From: Saccharopolyspora gloriosae
GTDB lineage: Bacteria; Actinomycetota; Actinomycetes; Mycobacteriales; Pseudonocardiaceae
Length of the DNA stretch: 64,000 nucleotides
Direction of reading: 5' to 3'
NCBI RefSeq assembly: GCF_014203325.1
Contig: NZ_JACHIV010000001.1
Span: forward strand, 3,287,501-3,351,500
Shown here: piece after piece, positions 54,316-63,239 of the stretch
Layout: each line of letters starts with the position of its first letter
Numbering within the stretch: the first letter of the stretch is position 1
Position numbers and translations under genes: made by a program
Notes under the pieces: generated by a model
Told to the model about the DNA's origin: nothing
What the model saw: the letters and a program-made list of their open reading frames with translations, nothing else
Database searches by the model: none

Positions 54316-55688
54316 CTCGCGCCCTCGAACAACTCGGCCCGCTGCGAGGACTCGCAGCACGACACCACTTGTTCCCGCAGTTCCCACGCCAACGACGTGC
54401 CGTGCAGGTGCGGCCGTTGCAGCACCTGGCTGATCTGGCGCAATCGCCGAACCACGCTGTCCGTGCGGCGCCGCCCGGTCACCTCCAGCACCGCACGCAC
54501 CTGCTCGGCCGCGCCTTCCAGGTCGTCCTGGCCGAGCCGGGCGACCGCCAGGTCAAGGCGGGCCAAGCTCATCTCTCCGACCCGTCTCCGTTCCGCCGGG
54601 TCCCGCCGGTAGAGCTCCACCGCCTCGGCCGCCGCCCGTTCGGCCTGCGCCAAGTTGGCGCGGTCGCCCAGCCACAACCAGGTGGTGGCGCTGTAGAACG
54701 TCTGCTTGGCCACCGGGAAGGTCATCAGCCCGCCCGGTTCGTCCTCACCGACCACCTCGGTCCTGGCCCGGTCGGCCCGGCGCAGCGAGTCCTCGGTGGC
54801 GCGCTGATCGCCGAGCCGCGCGTGCGCGCGCGCCTCGATGGACGCGAGCCGCACCCGCGGCGTGCCCGCCTCCGGCTCGTAGCGCCAGCCCTGCGCCGCG
54901 AGCGCCACCGCGTCGCGGGGCCGTTCGTCCCAGTACGCGACGAGGCTCTGGGTGCCGCGGATCCACGAGCGGAGCGAGTTGTTGCCCGCCAGTTCGGCGC
55001 ACAGGAAGGCCGTGCGCGCCTGCGTCTCGGCCGCGGCGAGCCAACCGAGGTCGAAGGAGGCGTTGGCCAACACGCCGCAGACCACGCCGCCGACCAGGTA
55101 CAGCTCTTGAGACTGGGCTGGACGCTGCCTTCCTTCCAGCAGGTCGAAGATCCTGTCCCGGAGTTCGCGCAGTTCCACGAACAGCGGGTACACCGGACGA
55201 TTCGGGTAGCTGGTGACGATCCGGCCCACATCCGCGCGGAACTGCTCCAGGCTGTGGGGACCGACGTTGCTCTGTTCGGCGAACTGCCCGAACCGGGCGG
55301 ATTCGACGGCCGCCGTGGCGACCTCGCTTTCCATCGACATGTCCACGTTGTCCAGGTGGCGGGAGCCGTGCGTCCCGGCCTGCGTCGTGGCCGGGCCGGA
55401 ACCACCACCGTCGTCGCCCCGCAGGGGTGGCCCGAACAGTTCCTCTGCCGATTCTCCGAACATCCGTTCCAGCACCCGGCAGGTGGCCGGATGCGGGAGC
55501 CCGCCCAGCTGACCGCCCAGCCACCGACTGACCTGCCGCTGTGACACGACGGCGGATTCACCGCGTTCACGAGCAGAAGCGTGGAAATCCCCGCAGAACT
55601 CCTGAACGGTCCGGCGGTTCTGCCGCAGAACCTGCTCCAGCCTGGTCCGCGCGGACACGTGCACTCCGACCACCGCAGGCTCCCTCAT
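54312..55688 (-). CDS. XRE-like HTH regulator with TPR-type C-terminus
   Basis: A ~458-residue protein, an actinobacterial HTH + TPR regulator: RTRLEQVLRQNRRTVQEFCGDFHA and SQRQVSRWLGGQLGGLPHPATCRVLERMFG form the DNA-binding part, followed by a long all-helical region. Such proteins are widespread, mostly of unknown control targets. ATG 55688 is chosen; 55769 would add 27 residues. Divergent from the GT9-like gene. Confidence 0.82.
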   Translation of the reverse strand: MREPAVVGVHVSARTRLEQVLRQNRRTVQEFCGDFHASARERGESAVVSQRQVSRWLGGQLGGLPHPATCRVLERMFGESAEELFGPPLRGDDGGGSGPATTQAGTHGSRHLDNVDMSMESEVATAAVESARFGQFAEQSNVGPHSLEQFRADVGRIVTSYPNRPVYPLFVELRELRDRIFDLLEGRQRPAQSQELYLVGGVVCGVLANASFDLGWLAAAETQARTAFLCAELAGNNSLRSWIRGTQSLVAYWDERPRDAVALAAQGWRYEPEAGTPRVRLASIEARAHARLGDQRATEDSLRRADRARTEVVGEDEPGGLMTFPVAKQTFYSATTWLWLGDRANLAQAERAAAEAVELYRRDPAERRRVGEMSLARLDLAVARLGQDDLEGAAEQVRAVLEVTGRRRTDSVVRRLRQISQVLQRPHLHGTSLAWELREQVVSCCESSQRAELFEGAR

Positions 55689-55870
55689 CTCCGCCAGTGC
55701 CCTTCGCCAGAACCGTTCGGCCGCGTCGGCCGTGCCGACAGCCGAGGAAGTGAACGGCGTGTTCCACACCTATGTCAGGCAAATGTCGGACAGGCGCGGG
55801 CAATTGTCGTCGCCGTGTCGCGCCCGTTCGCCGCACACTGTGGTGTCAAGATCCAGGGAGGTGATCTCTC

Positions 55871-56962
55871 ATGCCGATCCAGCAGGACCTCGTCCAGTGG
55901 CATGTGGAAGACGTTCGCTGCCATCGCGGGGGCAGGATTCGAGTTCCGGTGGAACAGTCTCCGTTCGGCCGCGTGCTGCCCTATCACCGCCGCGCGGGCG
56001 AACATCCGAAACCGGGTTGCGGCGAGTTGGTCCGGTCCCGGGGGTGGATCGCCGATCTCGGCCAGCGAAGCCTCGGCGAACTGCTGCTGGGCCTCTCCGC
56101 CGTGACCGCGTTGAGCGAAGTCACCAAGCAGGTGCCATTGCACTACAGCGGGCCGGACGCCGAGCTGATGCGGCGGTGTTCGGTTCCCGTCGAGTCCACC
56201 GAGCACACCTGGGGGCCGCACGTCGTCCGGACCGCCACCCGCGCGCCGATCCGCTTCCGGATCGACCCGGACGAGCAGCCGACCTGGCTGGACTCGATCG
56301 GCCCCGGGGAGGTCGAAGTCCACTCGGCGTTGCCGATGCGGCACTACCTCGCGGTGGAGCAGAGCCTCGGCGAGCGGCTGTCCGCCGACGGCGCCCCCGC
56401 TCCCAGGTTCACCTCCGCGACAGACCCCGAACCGTGGCACGTCGTGTTCGTCGCCGTGCCGGGCTGGCCGCGGAACCTGGAGTTCCGGCCCGCCGATTTC
56501 GCCGCGGTGGCCCGAGCTCTGGTCAGCCTGGTCGACGCCCCGTGGCGGTTCACCGTCGTGACCGCGCGCAACACCGCGACGGCGGACAGGTTCGACGGAC
56601 TGCCCGCCGACGTGCTGTGCGAGCCCGGCGCCGCGGACTGCGTGGATCTGTTCGCCTCCGCCGAACTGGTCGTCGGCACCGACTCCGGGCTCACCCAGCT
56701 GGCGGCGCTGACCGAACGCGCGGACGGCGGCGGCCCGCAGGTCGTCGGCCTGTACTCCAGGCACGCGCACATCAAGTGGATCACCGGACTGCCGGATCAC
56801 CACGCGATCGCGACCCGCTTCGCCCAGCTGCTCGCGCTGGCCGACCGCAGCGCCGACCACGCCGAACTCACCGACGCCACCTGGGGTGCCGGAGCGGATC
56901 TGCGGTCGGTCCCGCCCGAACTGGTGGCCGACTTCGCCGCCCGGTGCGCCGGTTGGTGCTGA
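55871..56962 (+). CDS. GT9-like (heptosyltransferase-type GT-B) protein
   Basis: A 363-residue protein. The pattern WHVVFVAVPGWPRNLEFRPADFAAVARAL, then LVVGTDSGLTQLAALTERADGG, is the nucleotide-binding half of a GT-B fold as in heptosyltransferases. The N-terminal third is Cys-poor and unassigned. ATG 55871 follows the near-ideal GGGAGGTGAT. No other glycan gene lies near. Function unknown. Confidence 0.78.
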   Translation: MPIQQDLVQWHVEDVRCHRGGRIRVPVEQSPFGRVLPYHRRAGEHPKPGCGELVRSRGWIADLGQRSLGELLLGLSAVTALSEVTKQVPLHYSGPDAELMRRCSVPVESTEHTWGPHVVRTATRAPIRFRIDPDEQPTWLDSIGPGEVEVHSALPMRHYLAVEQSLGERLSADGAPAPRFTSATDPEPWHVVFVAVPGWPRNLEFRPADFAAVARALVSLVDAPWRFTVVTARNTATADRFDGLPADVLCEPGAADCVDLFASAELVVGTDSGLTQLAALTERADGGGPQVVGLYSRHAHIKWITGLPDHHAIATRFAQLLALADRSADHAELTDATWGAGADLRSVPPELVADFAARCAGWC

Positions 56963-57290
56963 CCGACCCGGTGGCCCGAACCCGGCTCGGTGACGGGCCT
57001 TCCCCGCCGCGCTCGGGCTCGCGCTCCGTCCAGATCGCGAAGGCGCGGTCACGTTCTCGCCGTACCCACCGGTGCCGCACTCGCACATGGTTCCTCCCAA
57101 GGGATCGATGCCTATCACGCACCCACGACCAAGCGCGTTTGGACGAGTTCCGGCGGTTTCCACCACGAGACAAGGGAAACGCAACGCCGGATCGGGAGCG
57201 ACGCCGCAGGCGAACCTCCCGACACCACTAAGTAAAACGTACCTGCTCCCGAAATGGCATCGCTCGATCGAGGGGTCGTATCATGGGCGC
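56963..57290. other. intergenic region, possible short leftward ORF start
   Basis: A 328-bp gap. On the minus strand an ATG at 57088 with GGGAGG just upstream begins MCECGTGGYGENVTAPSRSG and runs antisense into the GT9-like gene, so it is not accepted as a gene. Toward the right end, TAAGTAAAACGTAC (57230-57243) may be an HxlR site. Confidence 0.45.
57279..57284 (+). promoter_or_regulatory. -10 element TATCAT of a leaderless gene
   Basis: TATCAT ends 6 bp before the GTG at 57291 and no ribosome site is seen, as expected for a leaderless transcript. No convincing -35 is visible. Confidence 0.5.
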
Positions 57291-57956
57291 GTGTCCGCAG
57301 GTGCAGGCGAAGTCCGCTACGACGACGCGTTCGTCGCCGCGGTCGGCGTGCTCAACACCCGGTGGGCGTTGCACGTCGTGCACGCGCTCAGCGCGGAGCC
57401 GCTGGGCTTCAACGAACTGCGGCGGCGCGTCCCCGGTGCCGGCCCGAGCACGCTCAAGCAGCGGCTCTCCGAACTGGCCGAGGCGGGCCTGCTGCACCGC
57501 GAGGTGCTGGACGGATCGCCGCCGCGCACCCGCTATTCGCTGACCGAACGCGGCGCAGGGCTCCGGCCGATGTTCACCGAGATGACGTCCTGGGCCGACC
57601 GCCACCACCTGGAGGCACCGGACCCCGCCGAGATCAGCGGCGGAGTTCTCGGGCTGTTCCAGGAGAAGTGGGCCATGCACGTCGTCTGCGTGCTGCTGAC
57701 CGGGCCGCACGGCTTCAACGAGCTGGCCCGCGAGGTCGGGATCAGCCAGGTCACCCTGTCGCAGCGGTTGACCGAGCTGGAACGCCGCGGCCTGGTGGAT
57801 CGCGACCGCACCGGCTCCGCCCCGGCCTACGCCCTCAGCCCCGCGGGCATGGACTTCCGCGTGGTCGCCGAGCCGCTGGTCGAATGGGCCCACGACCTGC
57901 ACGCCCACCACGAGCGCCGGACCGCCGATCGCGCCGAGGACGCGGCGCGCGGCTGA
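57291..57956 (+). CDS. tandem HxlR-type transcription regulator
   Basis: A 221-residue regulator made of two HxlR winged helices. Repeat 1: VLNTRWALHVVHALSAEPLGFNELRRR ... TLKQRLSELAEAGLLHREV; repeat 2: LFQEKWAMHVVCVLLTGPHGFNELARE ... TLSQRLTELERRGLVDRD. Most HxlR proteins have one and work as dimers; this one may bind as a monomer or pseudo-dimer. The GTG start fits a leaderless message. Confidence 0.87.
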   Translation: MSAGAGEVRYDDAFVAAVGVLNTRWALHVVHALSAEPLGFNELRRRVPGAGPSTLKQRLSELAEAGLLHREVLDGSPPRTRYSLTERGAGLRPMFTEMTSWADRHHLEAPDPAEISGGVLGLFQEKWAMHVVCVLLTGPHGFNELAREVGISQVTLSQRLTELERRGLVDRDRTGSAPAYALSPAGMDFRVVAEPLVEWAHDLHAHHERRTADRAEDAARG

Positions 57957-58066
57957 GCGGACCATGGCTCGTTCGGGCCGCCGGTCGCGCCGCGTCAGCC
58001 GACGATCGGGTCGCCGGGCTGCTGCGCGTCTTCGCGGCGCGGCACCTGGTCTTCGCAGCCGTTGAG

Positions 58067-58495
58067 CTAGTCCGGCGTCGTCGCCAGCAGGACCGCGAGA
58101 CCGTCGACGATCTCCGCTCGCGGGTTGGTGTTGCGGCTGCACGCGAGCTGCTGCAGGTACTGGGTCGAGACCGTCACCTGCCGGTACCGGTGGAGCTGGT
58201 CGGCCAGCGCCGCCAGCGAGCAGCCGCGCTCCCGGTACAGGTCACGGAACCGCTTCCCCAGGAATTGCCGGTCACGGCCCACGAGATAGCCCACCGAGGA
58301 CTTCAGCACCAGCGCGAGCTCGGCCGCGTAGTGCGGCACCGGCGAATCCGGCGCTCTGCCGAGCTTCGCCACGCCCGGCCTGGTGACGACGACCCCGCGC
58401 TTGCCCAGGTCGCGCACCAGTTCCGGGTAGCCGTACCCGCGCTGCTCGCACAGCAACCGGAACCGTCGCGCGCTGATGCGTTGATCGCCGGACAC
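58067..58495 (-). CDS. XRE/EspR-like DNA-binding protein
   Basis: A 142-residue protein with two halves of similar length, RISARRFRLLCEQRGYGYPELVRDL and FRDLYRERGCSLAALADQL. The C-terminal helix STQYLQQLACSRNTNPRAEIVDGLA resembles the YLSQLRSGxRTNP motif of mycobacterial EspR and related regulators. The GTG at 58495 has GGGGGTG upstream. It is divergent from the helicase operon across about 700 bp and may regulate it. Confidence 0.75.
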   Translation of the reverse strand: MSGDQRISARRFRLLCEQRGYGYPELVRDLGKRGVVVTRPGVAKLGRAPDSPVPHYAAELALVLKSSVGYLVGRDRQFLGKRFRDLYRERGCSLAALADQLHRYRQVTVSTQYLQQLACSRNTNPRAEIVDGLAVLLATTPD

Positions 58496-59194
58496 GACGA
58501 ACACCCCCAGGAACCACGGAGTTCGGCACACCCCTGACCATCCACTGTAAGCGGTGATCCCCTTGTCTTCGGCGGGCGCCACAATTTAAGCTGCTCACCA
58601 GCAGGAATCAACTCAGTCGCGGATTCCTCCGTTCAGCGGTCCCGCGGCTGGGGATTCGGCGTGTCCGGCGCGGAGCCCGATGTGCCGCGTTCCTGCACCC
58701 GAGCCGGGGGTCAGGAAGCGCCGCACATGCGGTGCCGCGCCGGATGCGCTGTTCAGGGGGTGCATCGCATCCGGCGCGCAGGGCTCCGGGGCACGCGCCG
58801 ACCTGCTCGATCAATCCGGCCAAGGACAGCTTCGCAGGGAACCGCGTTTTCGCACCCGATCGAGGCCGAATGAACGGAATGCCGCCGAGTGGCCTCGCAC
58901 TAGCCGACGAATCGAACTTCGCGCCGCTCCACAATGGAAAGACGCCCGGCCCGACGAGCCGTTAACACGGCATCCGGCTGACACGATCCGCAACCCCTTG
59001 CACTATCGCGAGACCCGTGCGGCACGATGCAAAAGGACCACTCACCGCCGGGCAACTTGCCGAGCTTTTTCACCCGAACAGATGCTTGCCACGACTGGGG
59101 GCGGTTCGAGATTCTATTCAGCTCGCCAAGATCAGGCAGCGCGCAAGAGGCCAGCACGAATCCAGATCGCATGGTGACAGAGGAGATCCGCGGC
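58496..59194. promoter_or_regulatory. gene-free region upstream of the helicase operon
   Basis: About 700 bp, with A/T-rich patches (58930-59130), no convincing gene and no tRNA. It should contain the promoters of the EspR-like gene and of the helicase. GAGGAG at 59179-59184 is the helicase ribosome site. Confidence 0.55.
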
Positions 59195-62100
59195 ATGTCG
59201 GCCGACCAGCACGATCAACGCCTCCAGCTCGTGAGGACCAAAGCGGAGCTGTGGGCAAAGAACCTCATCGAGTTCGGCCCCCAGAACACGTTGCTGCACT
59301 TCAAGAACACAAAGACCACAAGCCTGGATCTAACGACAGCAAATCCCGTATCCGTGCGGGATCTGCTCTCTGGAAAGCAGGTCAAACTCGGCGCGCTCTT
59401 CGTCGATTCCGACGTGCACAAGGATTCCTGCGCACGAGCCCGATCCTTGCGACGCACCATGACCGCGTTCGCCGAGGAACAGGGAATCGACATCGGCAAG
59501 GTCGCGCAGGGACTGGTCAAAGCCACACCTAGGCACGGGTCAACACCGCAGACTCCCAGTCGCGGCACCCGCGCCCCGCTGCTGCTGCGCTCTCTGCGCA
59601 TCACGGCGCGAACGGTGGCCGAGAACGAGTTCATGCTCGAGGCCGACCGAGATGTGGAGGTCAACCCGGTTTTGCTCTACGCGCTCGACCAGGATTACGG
59701 GCTCGACCTCGACCTCGCCGAGTTCACTGCCACCGCGCAGGACCTCCTGGCCGGCACCGAGGACCCGCAAGAGCAGTTCGACGGGGTGTGGGCCGAGCTG
59801 ACCGCAGTGGCCGAGCACCAGGGCGTTCCGCTGAGCGTGGAACGGGCAACCGTGTGCGGCCTGTTCAACTACGCCAAGCAGCCCATGGTCGAGGACCTGC
59901 TGCACGCGTCGGAACTACTCAGCAGCCATGACTTGGTCGCCGCTCTCGCCGGGGACGTTCCGGCGCGGGCAGCGGTCACGGCGGAAGGCGCCGGGTTCAG
60001 CCCACCGGCGGCGGACTCCATCGAGCCGGCCGAAGAATTCCTGGTGCAGGACGCGGATTCCTCGCAGCAGCGGGCGATCAACACGGCGCTGGCCGGGCAC
60101 CACCTGCTCATCGAAGGCCCTCCCGGCACCGGCAAGAGCCAGACGATCGCGAACATCATCGCGGGTGCGGCCGCACGCGGAATGCGGGTCCTGTTCGTCT
60201 CCGAGAAGCGCGCGGCGATCGAAGCGGTCACCGGTCGACTGGCCCTAGCCGGCCTGGACAGGCTCGTGTTCGACCTGCATCAGCAGCGAGTCGACAAGAA
60301 ACACGTCGCCCGCCAGCTCCAGAACAGCCTGGAAAACGCTGGGCGGCAGCCGCGGCCGGACGTCGGCGACACCCACCGCAAGGTCGGTGCGCACCGGGCT
60401 GAGCTGCGCGGTCACTCCGACGAACTGCACCGGCCACGCGCACCGTGGAAGATCAGCGCGTACGAGGTCCAAGCGGAGCTGCTGTCACTGCGCGCTCCGG
60501 CATCGCCGCACACGTTCGCCAGGCCGACACTGCAGCTTCTCGACGCCGACACGGTCACGGGACTACGGGAGAAGCTGCACTCCTTCATCGACAAAGGCGG
60601 ACTCCGCGTCGTCCGACGAGAATCACCCTGGTGGCAGGCCGAGATTCGCGGTGTCGACGACATCGACGACATCCTGATGAAGCTCGACGCGCTCGCCACG
60701 AAGACCTTGCAGGCGGGCAGGCGGAGCATGACCTCGGTGTTGCACCAGACCGGGCTGCGCACTCCGGTCGACCTCGCGGGCTGGCAAGTGGTGCTGCACC
60801 TGCTCGGAGAGGTCAACGACAGCGTCCGAGCGTTCGGACCGGACGTCTTCGGCACACAGCTCGACGATTGGTACTTCGCCACGGCTTCCCACCGGGAGCG
60901 CACGCAAGCCGGGCACAAGCTCGGCTGGCTCACCAGGCGGAAACTCCGCAAGGAGATCACGGCGGCCTCCACGGACGAGATCAAGCAGCGCGGCGTGCTG
61001 CACCGCAAGCTGCACGCGGTCCGAGGGCAGCGGGACCGGTGGCAGGAACTCGGTGATCCGGCCGGGCATCCCTCCGAGGTGGTCGAACTCGGCGAGACGA
61101 TGGAACTGTTCAACACGTTGCGCGACCAGCTGACCTCCGTAGCGCTGTTCGCGAATCTCACTGATATGGAGCGCAAGCCGCCAGAACAGGTGGATGCGGA
61201 GTTGGAAAGGCTGCTCGAGGACAAGGCCACGCTGTGGCAGATGGAGAACATCACCGCGCTGCTCGGCGAGTTCGAGCGGCTGGGTCTCACCCAGCTGGTG
61301 CAGGACGTCGCGCGGCAAGACCTCGACGGTGACGCCGCATGGCGCTTGTTCCGGCACACCTGGTTGAAGTCGCTGCTTCAGCGGTTCAAGCTCGATTCCC
61401 CGGCGCTGCGGGGCTTCACCTCTGCAGAACACGACCGGCGGGTGCGCGAGTACCAGGACTCCGACATGACCCATCGGGAGAGTTCGGCCAACAGGGTGCT
61501 GTGGGAGGTCGGCAAAGCGCTGCGCCAAGTGCGCGACGACCACCCGGACGAAACCAAGCTGATCCGCGAGCAGGCGAACAAGAAGTCCCGGCACATGCCG
61601 TTGCGCAGCCTGGTCGAGAAAGCGCCGAACGTGCTGCTCGCACTGTTCCCGTGCTGGGCGATGTCGCCGCTGGTGGTGAGCCGCACACTGCCTGCCGAGC
61701 GGCTGTTCGACCTGGTGGTCTTCGACGAAGCGAGCCAGATCCAGCCGCACGAGGCGATCGCGACGATCGCCCGTGGCACCAGCCTCGTGGTGGCCGGGGA
61801 TGACAAGCAGCTACCGCCCTCGAACTTCTTCGGCCGCATGCTGGCCGGTGATGAGGACAGCGACGAGACGGGCTTGGAGGACTACGAATCGATCCTCACC
61901 GTGATGCGGACGTGGATCTCGCGCCAGGAGCAGTTGAAGTGGCACTACCGCAGCCGGGACGAACGGCTCATCGCCTTCTCGAACCGGGAGATCTACGGCG
62001 ACGGCCTCGTCACGTTCCCCGGTTCCAGCAAGGAGGCACCGGTCTCGTTGCACGTCGTGGACGGCGTGGCCGCACCGGGCCAGGACGGCTCGGCTCCGGC

Positions 62101-63238
62101 CGAGGTGGCGCGGGTCGTGGAGCTGGCGCTGCAGCACGCGGCGGCGCGCCCGCACGAAAGCCTCGGCGTGATCGCGATGGGCGACAAGCACGCCGCGCGG
62201 ATCGAGACCGCGGTGCGTCACGCGGTCCAGGGGAAACCGGAAATGCAGGAGTTCTTCACCGAGCAGTCGAGTCCGGGCTCGCGGTTCTTCGTCAAGAACC
62301 TGGAACGCGTACAGGGCGATGAGCGGGACGCGATCATCCTCACGGTCGGCGTAGCCAAACGTGCCACCGGCCGGGTCGACGGGCGGAGCTTCGGCCCGTT
62401 GAACCGCACCGGTGGCGATCGCCGGTTGAACGTGGCGGTGAGCCGCGCGAAGCGGCGGATGAGCGTGGTGAGCTCTTTCGAACCGGGCGAGCTGGCGCCG
62501 TCGGACACGGGCACCGGAACCGAGTTGCTGCGCAGGTACCTGGAGTTCGCGCAGGCGCACGCGGACATCGACCAGGTGGGCCGCCAGGAGGCTCTGGACC
62601 TCAACGGTCTCGAGCTGGACGTGGAGCAGGCATTGGCGGAGCGGGGGATCAAAGTCTTCCCGCAGTGGGGCTTCTCGGGTTACCGCATCGATTTCGCGCT
62701 GGCTCATCGCGACCAGCCCGGGCGGATGGTGCTGGCGGTGGAGGCCGACGGCGACAGCTACCACCGGTCGTACAGCGTCCGGGACCGCGACCGGTTGCGG
62801 CAGTCGCACCTGGAGAACCTGGGATGGCGGTTCCACCGAGTCTGGGCGTCGGCGTGGTTCAGCGATCGGGCCGGGGAGACCGACAAGATCGTCAAGGCGT
62901 GGGAGCAGGCAATGCTCGACACCGACGACGAACGCTCGGGTGCTCCCGCTGGCCACTCCGCCCAGGAACCGGTCCGGCGTGCGGACCCACCCCCCGAATC
63001 CCGACGCGGCCCGCGGCCGGACGTGACACCCGGGCAAGCGATGGACAAGTACACCGAGCGGGAACTGATCTCGCTCTGCCGCTGGCTGCTGCGCGACGGT
63101 CTGCAACTGGACCGCGATGAGCGAATCACCCAGGCCATGCAGGAGCTGGGCAAGAGCAAACGCGGCCGGATCATCGTGGAGCGGCTGACCCGCGCCGTAG
63201 AGATCGCCCAAGACCAGGCAGACCGAGAGGACCGTTGA
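59195..63238 (+). CDS. giant SF1 helicase with Vsr/DUF559-like nuclease domain
   Basis: A 1347-residue protein. N-terminal DUF4011-like region (LWAKNLIEFGPQNTLLHFKN). Helicase motifs: Walker A EGPPGTGKSQT about 306-316, Walker B FDEASQI about 842, GDDKQLPPS about 868, WHYRSRDE, VQGDERDAIIL, and LNVAVSRAKRRM about 1079; some 530 helical residues separate Walker A and B. A PD-(D/E)xK fold follows with Asp in YRIDFAL about 1163 and VEADGDSYH about 1182, of the MTES_1575/Vsr type. The end carries a helical YTERELISLCRWLL domain. ATG 59195 follows GAGGAG; longer in-frame starts lack one. Likely a nucleic-acid-targeting defence enzyme. Confidence 0.87.
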   Translation: MSADQHDQRLQLVRTKAELWAKNLIEFGPQNTLLHFKNTKTTSLDLTTANPVSVRDLLSGKQVKLGALFVDSDVHKDSCARARSLRRTMTAFAEEQGIDIGKVAQGLVKATPRHGSTPQTPSRGTRAPLLLRSLRITARTVAENEFMLEADRDVEVNPVLLYALDQDYGLDLDLAEFTATAQDLLAGTEDPQEQFDGVWAELTAVAEHQGVPLSVERATVCGLFNYAKQPMVEDLLHASELLSSHDLVAALAGDVPARAAVTAEGAGFSPPAADSIEPAEEFLVQDADSSQQRAINTALAGHHLLIEGPPGTGKSQTIANIIAGAAARGMRVLFVSEKRAAIEAVTGRLALAGLDRLVFDLHQQRVDKKHVARQLQNSLENAGRQPRPDVGDTHRKVGAHRAELRGHSDELHRPRAPWKISAYEVQAELLSLRAPASPHTFARPTLQLLDADTVTGLREKLHSFIDKGGLRVVRRESPWWQAEIRGVDDIDDILMKLDALATKTLQAGRRSMTSVLHQTGLRTPVDLAGWQVVLHLLGEVNDSVRAFGPDVFGTQLDDWYFATASHRERTQAGHKLGWLTRRKLRKEITAASTDEIKQRGVLHRKLHAVRGQRDRWQELGDPAGHPSEVVELGETMELFNTLRDQLTSVALFANLTDMERKPPEQVDAELERLLEDKATLWQMENITALLGEFERLGLTQLVQDVARQDLDGDAAWRLFRHTWLKSLLQRFKLDSPALRGFTSAEHDRRVREYQDSDMTHRESSANRVLWEVGKALRQVRDDHPDETKLIREQANKKSRHMPLRSLVEKAPNVLLALFPCWAMSPLVVSRTLPAERLFDLVVFDEASQIQPHEAIATIARGTSLVVAGDDKQLPPSNFFGRMLAGDEDSDETGLEDYESILTVMRTWISRQEQLKWHYRSRDERLIAFSNREIYGDGLVTFPGSSKEAPVSLHVVDGVAAPGQDGSAPAEVARVVELALQHAAARPHESLGVIAMGDKHAARIETAVRHAVQGKPEMQEFFTEQSSPGSRFFVKNLERVQGDERDAIILTVGVAKRATGRVDGRSFGPLNRTGGDRRLNVAVSRAKRRMSVVSSFEPGELAPSDTGTGTELLRRYLEFAQAHADIDQVGRQEALDLNGLELDVEQALAERGIKVFPQWGFSGYRIDFALAHRDQPGRMVLAVEADGDSYHRSYSVRDRDRLRQSHLENLGWRFHRVWASAWFSDRAGETDKIVKAWEQAMLDTDDERSGAPAGHSAQEPVRRADPPPESRRGPRPDVTPGQAMDKYTERELISLCRWLLRDGLQLDRDERITQAMQELGKSKRGRIIVERLTRAVEIAQDQADREDR

Positions 63239-63239
63239 C

